From an uncultured Clostridia bacterium (GTDB lineage: Bacteria; Bacillota; Clostridia; Christensenellales; Borkfalkiaceae): 37,089 bases of DNA. The stretch covers positions 1 to 37,089 of the forward strand of contig CANQFB010000014.1 in NCBI GenBank assembly GCA_947598205.1. The letters run 5' to 3'. Below, piece by piece: positions 6,377 to 14,514 of this stretch. The notes beneath the pieces are model-generated. The model ran no database searches. It saw only the letters and a program-made list of their open reading frames with translations, and had not been told where the DNA came from. Each line of letters opens with the position of its first letter. Position 1 is the first letter of the stretch. Both the position numbers and the translations under genes were made by a program.

Positions 6377-7810
6377 ATGAAAACCCTTTCGGGCGACCTC
6401 AAAAAAGACGCGGACGCCCTTAAAAAACTGCTTCCCGCCGAGGATATTCTCACCTTTGAGTTCTCCTCGGAAAAGGGGCTCCCCTTTATCGCCGTCTTTG
6501 CAGATCCCATCACGGATAAGGAGCTTTTGGGCGAACAGGTCATTCGGCCGCTCAAGCACTTTGAGGGGAAGCCGACCGCGGACATGGTAGGCGCGCAGAT
6601 CACCTCTCCCGAGATGAAGAAGGAGAAGAGCCTGCAAAAACTTGCCGCCGAAGTCCTTTCGGGCAATCCCGTTATTTTGTGGGAGGGAATGGACGAAGGC
6701 GTCGTCGCGGGGACGAAGAAGGTATTCACCCGCGCCATCGCCGAACCCTCGACGGATGTGGCCGTCAAAGGCCCCCGCGAGGGCTTTATCGAGGATGTGA
6801 AGACCAACACCTCCCTCATCCGCCGCCGCTTCAAGACGGGCGAACTCCGCATCGAGATGCTCGAAGTGGGCCGCCGCTCCAAGACCTTCGTCGCCCTATG
6901 CTATCTCGAGGGCACGGCGATCAAGGAGACCGTCGAAGACGTAAAAAAGAAGATCGGGGAGATCGACATTGACATCGTGCCCGATTCTTCCTATCTCACC
7001 CACTTTCTCGCCTCCCGCCCCTATTCCCTCGTAAAACAGGTGGGGACGACGGAAAAGCCCGACATCTTTTGCGCGAAGCTCGCCGAAGGGCGGGTGGGGC
7101 TCATCGTAGACGGCTCTCCCATCGCCCTCACGGTGCCCTATCTCCTCGTCGAAGATTTCCAATCGAGCGAAGATTACTTCGTCCCGCCCTACCGTGCGAC
7201 GTTTACGAGGCTTCTGCGCCTCTTCGCCCTCGTCGTCGCCATCTATCTTCCCGCCTTCTACATTGCGGGGCAACTCTTCAAGTTGCAGCTCTTTCCCGTA
7301 AAGCTCCTCCTCACCATCGCGGGGAGCATCCGCGATATTCCCTTCTCCCCCTCCCTCGAGATGCTACTCGTTCTGCTCGTTCTGGAAGTTTTGAACGAGG
7401 CGAGCATCCGCATGCCGAAGTATGTGGGAATGGCGCTCTCCGTCGTGGGGGCGCTCGTCCTCGGGGAGACGGCCGTCTCGGCGGGCTTCGTCTCCACCCC
7501 CGCCATCATCATTATCGCCTTCTCGGGCATCGGGCTCTATGCCGTGCCCAATCTCATCGAGCAGACGAGCGTCGTGCGGCTCGCAATGCTCCTCGTGGCG
7601 GGAAGCGTCGGGACGTACGGCATCATCCTTCTCACGGCCTTTATGCTCCTCTACCTCGTGACGACGGAAAACTTCGGCACGCCTCTGCTTGCTCCCTTCT
7701 CCCCCATCGTGGGGAAGGACCTCAGAGACAGCGTCCTCAAATACAATTTAGGCTCTCTCGACACCCGCCCGAAGACGCTCAAAAGTCCCAACAGAAGGAG
7801 GCTCAAATGA
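6377..7810 (+). CDS. gerA: Germinant receptor subunit A (GerA family)
   Basis: A 477-residue subunit of a GerA-type spore germinant receptor in the inner spore membrane. The N-terminal soluble half carries the conserved KGPREGFIEDVKTNTSLIRR block (about residues 134-153). The C-terminal half has several membrane segments from about residue 280 on and the family motif NEASIRMPK. Length is typical. The ATG at 6377 has no Shine-Dalgarno sequence and lies where the sigma-G-like promoter should start transcription; no better in-frame start is visible. The stop overlaps the gerB start by four bases (ATGA). The family role is clear; the germinant is unknown. Confidence 0.95.
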   Translation: MKTLSGDLKKDADALKKLLPAEDILTFEFSSEKGLPFIAVFADPITDKELLGEQVIRPLKHFEGKPTADMVGAQITSPEMKKEKSLQKLAAEVLSGNPVILWEGMDEGVVAGTKKVFTRAIAEPSTDVAVKGPREGFIEDVKTNTSLIRRRFKTGELRIEMLEVGRRSKTFVALCYLEGTAIKETVEDVKKKIGEIDIDIVPDSSYLTHFLASRPYSLVKQVGTTEKPDIFCAKLAEGRVGLIVDGSPIALTVPYLLVEDFQSSEDYFVPPYRATFTRLLRLFALVVAIYLPAFYIAGQLFKLQLFPVKLLLTIAGSIRDIPFSPSLEMLLVLLVLEVLNEASIRMPKYVGMALSVVGALVLGETAVSAGFVSTPAIIIIAFSGIGLYAVPNLIEQTSVVRLAMLLVAGSVGTYGIILLTAFMLLYLVTTENFGTPLLAPFSPIVGKDLRDSVLKYNLGSLDTRPKTLKSPNRRRLK

Positions 7811-8895
7811 CGGCCGCAACCCAAAAAAGAATCGCGCCGCGGCAGATCTATCTTCTGCTCGCCTGCATCGCGCCCATCGGGAAGATCGTCTACCTTCCCT
7901 CCCATCTCGCGCACTATGCGCAAAACGACCTGCTCTTCCCCGCCGTCGCGCAGCTCCTCGTGCAATCGCTGGCCGTATTCCTCACGCTCCTGCTCGCCAA
8001 GCGGGGCATGAGTTTTTGCCAATTGCTCGAAGGGGTCTTCGGAAAGATCGCGGCGAGGATCTTCGTCGGGATCTTCGGCCTCTTCCTGCTCTATGCCTCC
8101 CTCCTGCCCCTCCTCGAACAGCAACTCTTCGTGCAGAGCGAGTTCTACGATACCCTGCCCTCCCTCTTTGCGTTCGGGCCCTTCTTCGTCTTCTGCGCCT
8201 ACCTTTGTTCCAAGCCCCTCTCCTCCTTCGGGCGGACGTGGGACATCCTCGCTCCGCTCGCCGCGGCGGCCTTCGTCGGCGTCATGCTCCTCTCGGTGGG
8301 GAGCGCGGATTTCGGCGCGCTTGCGCCCGCGGGCGCGGCGGGAGGAAGGGGATTCCTGCGCGCAACCGCTTCGGCAACGAGCTGGTTCTTCGACGCCGCC
8401 CTGCTCATTCCCCTCCTCGGGAAATTTGAATATAAGAAGGGCATGGCGTGGAAGGGGACGCTCTGCTATCTCGGCGGCGGGGCGGCCGTCCTCTTCTTCC
8501 TCGCCACCTTCTACGGCATCTTCGGTCCTCTCGCCGAGACCCAGCTCTTCGGCTTTTCCAAGACCTCGAAATATTTCTCGGGCATCACCGTGCTCGGGCG
8601 GATCGACTATGTGTTCATCTATGCGCTCGCCCTCGCGATGGCCTTTTACGTCGCCCTTCCCCTTCAGGGCGCCATCGAATGCGGGATGCAGATCGCAGGG
8701 GAGAAAAAATATTTGCGGACCTTCCTCTCCGTCGCCGTCAACGCCCTGCTCTTCGCCCTCCTCGTCATCCTCGAATACCGCCTCAAGCAGGCCCTCGGCG
8801 TCATCTCGGATATGCTCTTCTGGATCTTCCCCATCTTCTTCCTCCTCGTGCCCGCTCTATCCCTGCTCATAAGGAGGCGGCGCCGTGAAGTTTAA
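7807..8895 (+). CDS. gerB: Germinant receptor subunit B (GerB family, APC-type membrane protein)
   Basis: A 362-residue, very hydrophobic protein with about ten membrane segments, fitting the GerAB/endospore germination permease family of the amino acid-polyamine-cation superfamily. In this family the subunit is thought to bind the germinant. The start at 7807 overlaps the gerA stop and is preceded by a strong AGGAGG. A longer open frame upstream is only overlap with gerA. Its end overlaps gerC by 11 bases. Translational coupling of all three subunits is expected. Confidence 0.93.
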   Translation: MTAATQKRIAPRQIYLLLACIAPIGKIVYLPSHLAHYAQNDLLFPAVAQLLVQSLAVFLTLLLAKRGMSFCQLLEGVFGKIAARIFVGIFGLFLLYASLLPLLEQQLFVQSEFYDTLPSLFAFGPFFVFCAYLCSKPLSSFGRTWDILAPLAAAAFVGVMLLSVGSADFGALAPAGAAGGRGFLRATASATSWFFDAALLIPLLGKFEYKKGMAWKGTLCYLGGGAAVLFFLATFYGIFGPLAETQLFGFSKTSKYFSGITVLGRIDYVFIYALALAMAFYVALPLQGAIECGMQIAGEKKYLRTFLSVAVNALLFALLVILEYRLKQALGVISDMLFWIFPIFFLLVPALSLLIRRRRREV

Positions 8896-10084
8896 GAGGT
8901 TTGTCCATACCATCCCGATGAAGCTCTATATCCTCCTCGCCGCCGTCATCCTCTTCGCCTTCTTTTCCAACGACTTCGGGCTCGTAGATATCCAGAAGAC
9001 GGCCATCATCCTCGCCGCCGCCATAGACAGGACGGAGGAGGGCTTCTCGCTCACCGCCCAGATCGCCGTGCCCAAGGGGAGCGACAGGACGACGGGCGGC
9101 ACTTCGAGCGTAGAGATCCAATCGGAGGGACAGACGGTCTCCGACTGCCTGACCCGCATCTATACCAAGACGGGCTGGGTGCCCAAGCTTGTCTTCTGCA
9201 ACCTCATTCTGATCGGAGAGGAGGCGGCGAAGGAGAAGGTCTTCGACAGCCTCGATTACTTCCTCCGCAACGAATATATGCCCGATTCCTGTCTCCTTGC
9301 GGTGAGCGAAGGGAAGGCGGGGGAAATGCTCTCCTCGCAGAGCGCGATCGACGACGCTTCCTCCCTCGCCATCACCAAGCTCTTCTCCGACGCCGCGCAA
9401 AAATCGGGAAAGGTCATGCCCAATTCCCTCAAAGATTTTACGATGGGCATGTTCGGCGTCTCCGAGAGCGGATACCTGCCCTTCGTGCGCTCCACCCCGC
9501 AACAGGGGGAACAGAGCGCCGAGGGGGGCGGCTCGGGCGGAGGCGGAGGCGGCTCGGGCGGGAGCTCTTCGGGGGAAGAACCGCAACAGATCTACAGCGC
9601 CGATTCCACCGCCCTCTTCTCCAAGGATAAGATGGTGGCCCTCCTTCCCATCGAGCAGACCTTCGCGCTCAGCCTTCTGAAGGGGAAGGTCTTTGCGGGC
9701 ACATTCAACGCTAAAGAGGAGGGCAAGCCCGTCACCCTCTCCGTCATCGAAAACGGCGGCGGGGTGAAGCTCGACTCCAAAAACGGCCTCAAGGCCAAGC
9801 TCTCCGTCGATCTCCTCGTCCGCCTGTGTTGCCGCAGTACGGCAGTCCCCTCGGAGGAAAATATCGGCGACACCGTGCCCGCGAAGACGCTCGAAGATGC
9901 GAAGGGCGTCGTGGAGGGGTATCTTACAGACCTATGGGATACCTGCAAACAGAGCGGATGCGACCTCTTTTCGCTCAAACAGAGCCTCTACCGCTCCTCC
10001 CTCAAAAAATATGCGAAATGGAAGGATAACTTCCTCCCCTCCCTCTCTTTCGAGACGGACGTAAAAGTGCGAACGAGAAAATAG
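8885..10084 (+). CDS. gerC: Germinant receptor subunit C (GerC family), without a lipobox
   Basis: The third receptor subunit, 399 residues, placed by operon order and by similarity to the GerAC family (DIQKTAIILAAAIDRTEEGFSL near the N-terminus corresponds to the conserved first strand). It starts at a GTG with AAGGAGG upstream. GerC proteins are normally lipoproteins with a cysteine just before this region. Here the N-terminal hydrophobic segment (about 13-27) contains no cysteine, so it is more likely held by an uncleaved membrane anchor. A Gly/Ser-rich linker (about 211-234) joins the first domain to the rest. A terminator follows directly. Confidence 0.88.
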   Translation: MKFKRFVHTIPMKLYILLAAVILFAFFSNDFGLVDIQKTAIILAAAIDRTEEGFSLTAQIAVPKGSDRTTGGTSSVEIQSEGQTVSDCLTRIYTKTGWVPKLVFCNLILIGEEAAKEKVFDSLDYFLRNEYMPDSCLLAVSEGKAGEMLSSQSAIDDASSLAITKLFSDAAQKSGKVMPNSLKDFTMGMFGVSESGYLPFVRSTPQQGEQSAEGGGSGGGGGGSGGSSSGEEPQQIYSADSTALFSKDKMVALLPIEQTFALSLLKGKVFAGTFNAKEEGKPVTLSVIENGGGVKLDSKNGLKAKLSVDLLVRLCCRSTAVPSEENIGDTVPAKTLEDAKGVVEGYLTDLWDTCKQSGCDLFSLKQSLYRSSLKKYAKWKDNFLPSLSFETDVKVRTRK

Positions 10085-10088
10085 CGCA

Positions 10089-10125
10089 AAGGGCTTCCCC
10101 AGAAGGAAGCCCTTTTCCTTTTTTT
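10089..10125 (+). terminator. Terminator of the gerABC operon
   Basis: AAGGGCTTCC (10089-10098) pairs with GGAAGCCCTT (10105-10114), followed by a long T-rich tail. It sits between gerC and the convergent ZIP gene. Confidence 0.85.
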
Positions 10126-10888
10126 ATCCCAAGGCGACGTCGAGGATCATCATCACGCAAAAGCCCAAAAGGACGCCGACCGATGCGACCGTCTTGTTCC
10201 CGGAAAAACATTCGGGGATGAGTTCGGAGCAGACGACGGCGATCATTGCCCCCGCCGAAAAGGAGAGCGCCCAGGGGAGAAGCCCCGCGATAAAGGTCGC
10301 CGCGACCGCCCCCAAAATACATGCGGGGATCTCCACCGCCCCCGAGCCCTGCGAAAGGAGGAAACTCTTCGTCCGCGTCATGCCGCCCGCGCGCAGGGGG
10401 AAGGCCACGCATGCGCCCTCGGGGAAGTTCTGCACCGCGATCCCGAAGGCGAAGAGAAGCGCCGAGACGAGCGCGCCCTCCGACCCTGCCGCCGCCGCGA
10501 TCGCCACCCCCACCGCCATGCCTTCGGGGATATTGTGCAGGGTGACCGCAAGATACAAAAGGCCGCATTGCTTCCCCATGCGCCCGCCCGCCCTCTTCGT
10601 GAGGAAGAGATCGGCCAAAATGAGGAGGCCTCCGCCGAGGAGAAACCCGAGGGTGACCGTGAGATAGGGCGGGAGCGCGCTCTCGTATTCGAGGGCGGGA
10701 AGGAGGAGGGAGAAAAAGCTGGCCGCGATCATGATGCCCGCGGAGACGCCCGTCAAAAGGGTGAGGGCGACCCCGCCGAATTTTTTGGAAAAGAAGACGA
10801 GAGAAGCGCCGAGCGCCGTCGCCGTATATAACATGAGGGAGGCAAAGATCGCCTGTTGCCACGCCGAAAGCCCGAAAAACCACTGCAT
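10124..10888 (-). CDS. ZIP-family divalent metal transporter
   Basis: A 254-residue inner-membrane protein with about eight membrane segments. The ZIP signature is present in the fourth segment (LHNIPEGMAVG, near 117-127), and the next segment carries the second metal-site motif QNFPEG. These residues bind Zn or another divalent metal in characterised ZIP proteins, so metal uptake is the likely role, as in ZupT. The usual His-rich cytoplasmic loop is absent. The start is an ATG with AGGGGT upstream. It is monocistronic and convergent with gerC. Substrate (Zn, Fe or Mn) cannot be told from sequence. Confidence 0.9.
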   Translation of the reverse strand: MQWFFGLSAWQQAIFASLMLYTATALGASLVFFSKKFGGVALTLLTGVSAGIMIAASFFSLLLPALEYESALPPYLTVTLGFLLGGGLLILADLFLTKRAGGRMGKQCGLLYLAVTLHNIPEGMAVGVAIAAAAGSEGALVSALLFAFGIAVQNFPEGACVAFPLRAGGMTRTKSFLLSQGSGAVEIPACILGAVAATFIAGLLPWALSFSAGAMIAVVCSELIPECFSGNKTVASVGVLLGFCVMMILDVALG

Positions 10889-11070
10889 TTGTAACCCCTG
10901 TATTTCGCGAATGTGCGTACATTTTCATGGTATGCGCAGAGTCGGTTTTTGGGTTACGGGGTAAGCCTTCCTTCCTCGGGGGAAGGTGTGGATTTCGGCC
11001 GCGCTTTCAATGGTTTTGGAATGAGAGCGGAAAAATTTTCAAAAAATACACACAAATTCACAATTCAATA

Positions 11071-11079
11071 TGGTATAAT
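11071..11079 (+). promoter_or_regulatory. Extended -10 promoter of the beta-helix lipoprotein
   Basis: TGG-TATAAT (11071-11079) is a consensus extended -10 box. The -35 region is weak in an A/C-rich stretch. The leader would be about 20 bases with AAGGAG just before the ATG. Confidence 0.6.
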
Positions 11080-11107
11080 GGCCTTACGATAAGATAAGGA
11101 GAAATTT

Positions 11108-12823
11108 ATGAGAAAGTTCCTTCCCGTGGCCTTGACGGCCCTTGCGCTCTGCCTGCCCCTTGCGGCGTGCGGCGGTCCAAAACAGCCCGATTCGCCCACC
11201 CCGCCCGAACAAACCGATCCCGTTCCCCCCACCGCCACCAATGCGGAGGCGGCCAAGGCGGCCGCGGACGTCATTTCTTTTCCCGCCGACAAGACGGAAA
11301 AGGAATACACGGACGGCAGTTCTCCCATCACAGAGAGCGGCGTGTATGCCGTGAGCGGCGAGATCACAAAGAAGATCTCCGTCGAATGCGACGGGCCCGT
11401 CGAGCTGAAATTCTATGACGTGACCCTCTCCGTCGCCAAAAAGGCGCTCGAAGCGGAGGCGGGCACGGGCGATCTCATCATCACCCTCTCGGGGGAAAAC
11501 ACCATTCGCAACACCAATCCCGACGGTTCCAACGGCATCGACATACTCGGGGATCTCCTCATCCGCGGGGAAGAGGGTTCGAGCCTCACGATGGACATTA
11601 CGAAAAACGCTATCAAGGCAAATTCCATCACCGTAGAGGGGACTTCCCTCAATATTACCTCCCAAAAGGATAGCCTCCATGCCGAGATCGACCGCTTCGA
11701 CCTCGCCTCCTTCGAGGGCGTGCCCTCCCTCTCCTATGCGGACGGCGGCTTCGTGCACCTCAAGGACGCCGATGTGACGCTCACTGCGGCGGACGACGGC
11801 ATACAGGCGGATACCTTCGTATGGATCGAGGGCGAGACGACCCTTCATGTGACCACAAACGGCGGAGCGCCCCAGACGATCACGGCGGCCTCGTCGGATG
11901 CGGCGAACGGCAAGGGCGTCAAGGCGGGCGCGCTCGACTATGGCGCAGACGGGACGGAACTTGCATGGGACAAATATCTGATCCTCGTCGAAGGCGGGAC
12001 GCTGAATATCGATGCGAACGACGACGCCTTCCACTCCGAGGGCGAGATCGTCGTCTCGGGCGGCGAGCTCACCGTTGCCTCGGGCGACGACGCCCTTCAC
12101 GCCAAAGACCTCCTCACCATCTCGGGCGGCAAGATCGACATTTCCCGTTGCTATGAGGGCGTCGAGGCGGCCAAAGTGGAAATTTTGGGCGGCGAGCTCA
12201 ACGTGAACGCTTCCGACGACGGCGTGAACGCCGCGGACGGCACGCAGAACGCCCCCGGTCAGAAAAACGCTGATTGCAGGATCCTGATCTCGGGCGGAAC
12301 GACGACCGTCGTCTCTTTGGGCGACGGCGTGGATTCCAACGGCGACTTCATCATGACGGGCGGGACGCTCTTCGTGACGGGCCCTGCGAGCGGCGACAAC
12401 ACCGCCCTCGACGCAGACGGCGATACGCGCATCGACGGCGGGTATCTTCTCGCGGTCGGCTGTAGCGGCATGATGGGCTCCTCTCCCTCCAACGTCTCGA
12501 AACAGAACGTCATCGTCTACACCCATGGCTCGAATTTGAATGTTTCTAAAGTGTATATCGCAGACATGGATGGCACGGAGCTCTTCTCCTATACCCCCGC
12601 GAGAGCGTTTTCCAATATCGTCGTATCCTGCCCCGAACTCGCCTCGGGCGGCACATATTCCCTGCATGCGGGAGAGTTGACGCTCGCCGAAAACATCACG
12701 ATCTCCTCTGCCGTGACCAAACTCGGCACACAACAGGGCGGCCCGGGAGGGTTCGGTCCCGGCGGCGGCCCCGGCGGACAGGGCAACTGGGGCGACCGCC
12801 CTGCAAACCCCGGCAGAAAATAA
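11108..12823 (+). CDS. Secreted beta-helix lipoprotein, carbohydrate-binding Cthe_2159/DUF4353 type
   Basis: A 571-residue lipoprotein: signal peptide with lipobox LAAC (Cys21), a Pro-rich spacer, then a long run of short strands with repeated patterns such as ISGGxxxI and S/NDDGVNA/DDALHA. These are typical of right-handed parallel beta-helices that bind calcium through Asp pairs. The pattern fits the Cthe_2159 family (DUF4353), whose founding member binds acidic polysaccharide such as polygalacturonate. The C-terminus is a Gly/Pro-rich tail. Likely role: surface binding of polysaccharide; catalysis is not indicated. It has its own promoter and terminator. Assignment is by pattern recognition and less certain than for the core genes. 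Confidence 0.8.
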   Translation: MRKFLPVALTALALCLPLAACGGPKQPDSPTPPEQTDPVPPTATNAEAAKAAADVISFPADKTEKEYTDGSSPITESGVYAVSGEITKKISVECDGPVELKFYDVTLSVAKKALEAEAGTGDLIITLSGENTIRNTNPDGSNGIDILGDLLIRGEEGSSLTMDITKNAIKANSITVEGTSLNITSQKDSLHAEIDRFDLASFEGVPSLSYADGGFVHLKDADVTLTAADDGIQADTFVWIEGETTLHVTTNGGAPQTITAASSDAANGKGVKAGALDYGADGTELAWDKYLILVEGGTLNIDANDDAFHSEGEIVVSGGELTVASGDDALHAKDLLTISGGKIDISRCYEGVEAAKVEILGGELNVNASDDGVNAADGTQNAPGQKNADCRILISGGTTTVVSLGDGVDSNGDFIMTGGTLFVTGPASGDNTALDADGDTRIDGGYLLAVGCSGMMGSSPSNVSKQNVIVYTHGSNLNVSKVYIADMDGTELFSYTPARAFSNIVVSCPELASGGTYSLHAGELTLAENITISSAVTKLGTQQGGPGGFGPGGGPGGQGNWGDRPANPGRK

Positions 12824-12829
12824 AGATGT

Positions 12830-12858
12830 AAAAAACAGCGCCACACGCGCTGTTTTTT
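12830..12858 (+). terminator. Terminator of the beta-helix lipoprotein gene
   Basis: CAGCGC (12836-12841) with GCGCTG (12847-12852), extended by A and T runs on each side, is followed by TTTTTT. Confidence 0.85.
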
Positions 12859-12928
12859 ATTTGCAAATGGAGAATCGTCGGGCTACGCATGACAGCTTTT
12901 CCCATCAATGCGGGAAGCCTTCTATCCC

Positions 12929-13177
12929 CTATTTTCGGAATACGATGATGAGGACGATGATCGCGATGGAGATGACCGCGCCGATCGAATAGGTGATCCA
13001 TCTGATCTTTTTGATCTTCTGGTCGCTCATGGGCTGATAGCCGACGGGCGTGAGTTTGCTCTTGCAATTCGGGCATTGCGTCATATGGTCCAGCACGGGG
13101 TATCCGCAGTTGGGGCAGGCGAGGGTATGTTTCTCGAGTTTGGCCCGTTTGTCTTCGTGGATCGTCGTCTTTTTCAT
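12929..13177 (-). CDS. Small zinc-ribbon membrane protein
   Basis: An 82-residue protein. A charged N-terminus is followed by a zinc ribbon with two CPNC knuckles (CPNCGYPVLDHMTQCPNC, about 21-38) and a single C-terminal membrane helix (about 60-79). The frame is open upstream to 13264, but the ATG at 13177 is preferred because a strong promoter lies in that upstream part. The -10 box ends six bases before this ATG, so the message may have no leader; there is no Shine-Dalgarno sequence. The product is probably a tail-anchored zinc-ribbon protein of unknown function. It is divergent from the DUF697 gene. Confidence 0.8.
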   Translation of the reverse strand: MKKTTIHEDKRAKLEKHTLACPNCGYPVLDHMTQCPNCKSKLTPVGYQPMSDQKIKKIRWITYSIGAVISIAIIVLIIVFRK

Positions 13178-13183
13178 ATCCCG

Positions 13184-13212
13184 ATTATACCATATTCTTC
13201 CCCGACTTTCAA
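13184..13212 (-). promoter_or_regulatory. Strong sigma-A promoter placed for a leaderless transcript
   Basis: On the minus strand TTGAAA (13212-13207), a 17-bp spacer and TGG-TATAAT (-10 at 13189-13184) are near consensus. The expected start of transcription is about 13177, the A of the start codon. Confidence 0.8.
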
Positions 13213-13269
13213 CGTTTTTTGAGAGAAAAGTTGCACTTCCGCCCCGCCTCCGATTTTTCCGCAAAATTC

Positions 13270-13298
13270 TTTACAAATCCCATAAAATGTAGTATGCT
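13270..13298 (+). promoter_or_regulatory. Sigma-A promoter of the DUF697 gene
   Basis: TTTACA (13270-13275), a 17-bp spacer and TATGCT (13293-13298). A leader of about 24 bases ends in GGGAGA before the GTG start. Confidence 0.65.
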
Positions 13299-13328
13299 AT
13301 AGATACTTTCAGAGACGGGAGACCCCAA

Positions 13329-14363
13329 GTGAAAAAGAAGAAAAAGGCCCTCGACGCCCAAGAAAAAGAGGCGCTCGGCGGCAAGATGACGATCTACGAC
13401 TATGAGCAGAAATACGTCAGGCGGCAAAACGTGCGCGGGGCGAAATTTCTGTTGCGCTTTATGGCGGCCATCGTCGGCGTGTTCCTCCTCGTCGTGCTCG
13501 TCCTCGTTTCCCTTCGCGTTTACGACGTCAACAAATATGCGGGCTACGGCGTGGGCGCGGCCTGCCTCGTGCTCTATATCTGCGTCTTTATCGTTCCCAC
13601 CGTCAAGATCTTGCATGCGGGATACTTCATGACCAACGTCAACGCCTCCACGGCGAGGAAGGCCCAGCGGCACAACAAGAAACTTCGGCACGACATCGCC
13701 GATAAGATGATCGACCTCACGGCCAAGGTCGAGGGCGTGGGCTGGTACGACAGCGAAGTCGTGGGCAGAATGGCGATCGCCCTCAAGACGGGCGACGAAG
13801 AGAAACTCAAATCGTGCTTGACAGAGCTCTATAAAGGGTCGGTGAAGAAGTCCGCCCGCTCCCTCATCCGCAAATGTTCCCTCAAGAGCGCGGCCTTTTC
13901 CGCCGTCTCGCAGTCGGCCAAGATCGATGCGGCGATCGTCGTCATCATCAATCTGCAACTCATCAAGGATCTCGTGTTCCTCTACGGCTTCCGCCCCTCG
14001 GATGCAAAGCTCGTGAAGATCTTCGCCACCGTCATCTCCAACGCCCTCGTCGCCTACGGGCTGGGGACGGCGAACATCGGCGGGGCCGTCGCCAAGACGA
14101 TGGGGAGCGCCGTAAAGGGCATTCCCATTCTCGGGTCCGCCATCTCCGCCCTCGTCGATTCCTCCGTGCAGGGGCTCGTGAACGGCACGCTCACGACGGT
14201 CATCGGCTACCAGACCATCAAATATCTCAATAAGGAATACCGCCTGCAAAACATTTTGGACGGTATCGACGTCTCGGAGACGGAGACCGAGCTCAAGGAG
14301 GATTGCACCGAGCTCGAGAGCGAACTCAAGAGCCGCAAGAAAAAACTCGCCCCCGCCGTGTAA
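13329..14363 (+). CDS. DUF697-type membrane protein
   Basis: 344 residues starting at GTG with GGGAGA six bases upstream. A Lys-rich N-terminus is followed by two adjacent membrane helices (about 44-64 and 74-95), a soluble helical region, and then a hydrophobic region from about 195. That last region contains IVVIINLQLIKDLVFLYGFRPS, the pattern of the DUF697 (YcjF-like) domain, and continues through Gly/Ala-rich helices to about 300. The C-terminus is a charged coiled coil. DUF697 proteins are inner-membrane proteins of poorly known function, sometimes paired with GTPases; none is adjacent here. Confidence 0.75.
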   Translation: MKKKKKALDAQEKEALGGKMTIYDYEQKYVRRQNVRGAKFLLRFMAAIVGVFLLVVLVLVSLRVYDVNKYAGYGVGAACLVLYICVFIVPTVKILHAGYFMTNVNASTARKAQRHNKKLRHDIADKMIDLTAKVEGVGWYDSEVVGRMAIALKTGDEEKLKSCLTELYKGSVKKSARSLIRKCSLKSAAFSAVSQSAKIDAAIVVIINLQLIKDLVFLYGFRPSDAKLVKIFATVISNALVAYGLGTANIGGAVAKTMGSAVKGIPILGSAISALVDSSVQGLVNGTLTTVIGYQTIKYLNKEYRLQNILDGIDVSETETELKEDCTELESELKSRKKKLAPAV

Positions 14364-14426
14364 AATCCACATTGCTTCGCCCCGCGTATTGCGGGAAGAA
14401 GCGGCAAGATCCAACATAAACGGACA

Positions 14427-14460
14427 GCTTCCCCCTTGGGTTAAGGGGGAAGCCTTTTTT
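14427..14460 (+). terminator. Terminator after the DUF697 gene, made from a dispersed repeat
   Basis: GCTTCCCCCTT (14427-14437) pairs with AAGGGGGAAGC (14443-14453), followed by TTTTTT. Similar CTTCCCCCTTGG/GGGGGAAGCC blocks recur at 2185-2210 and 22250-22283, so a repeat seems to serve as terminator. Confidence 0.75.
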
Positions 14461-14511
14461 GACTTCGTATTAGGGGATCCGCTCGGGCTACGCCCTCGGG
14501 ATGACGTGCGG
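14461..14511. repeat. Fragment of the GATCC...GGGATGAC repeat family
   Basis: GACTTCGTATTAGGGGATCC followed by CTCGGGATGACGTGCG resembles parts of the elements at 21885-21990 and 33808-33842. It abuts the 3' end of ypeB. Confidence 0.5.
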
Positions 14512-14514
14512 GAA

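Noticed and set aside
14427..14460. Terminator hairpin as a regulatory RNA of ypeB
   Set aside because: Its T-run lies on the plus strand after the DUF697 gene; on the minus strand it is downstream of ypeB without a T-run.
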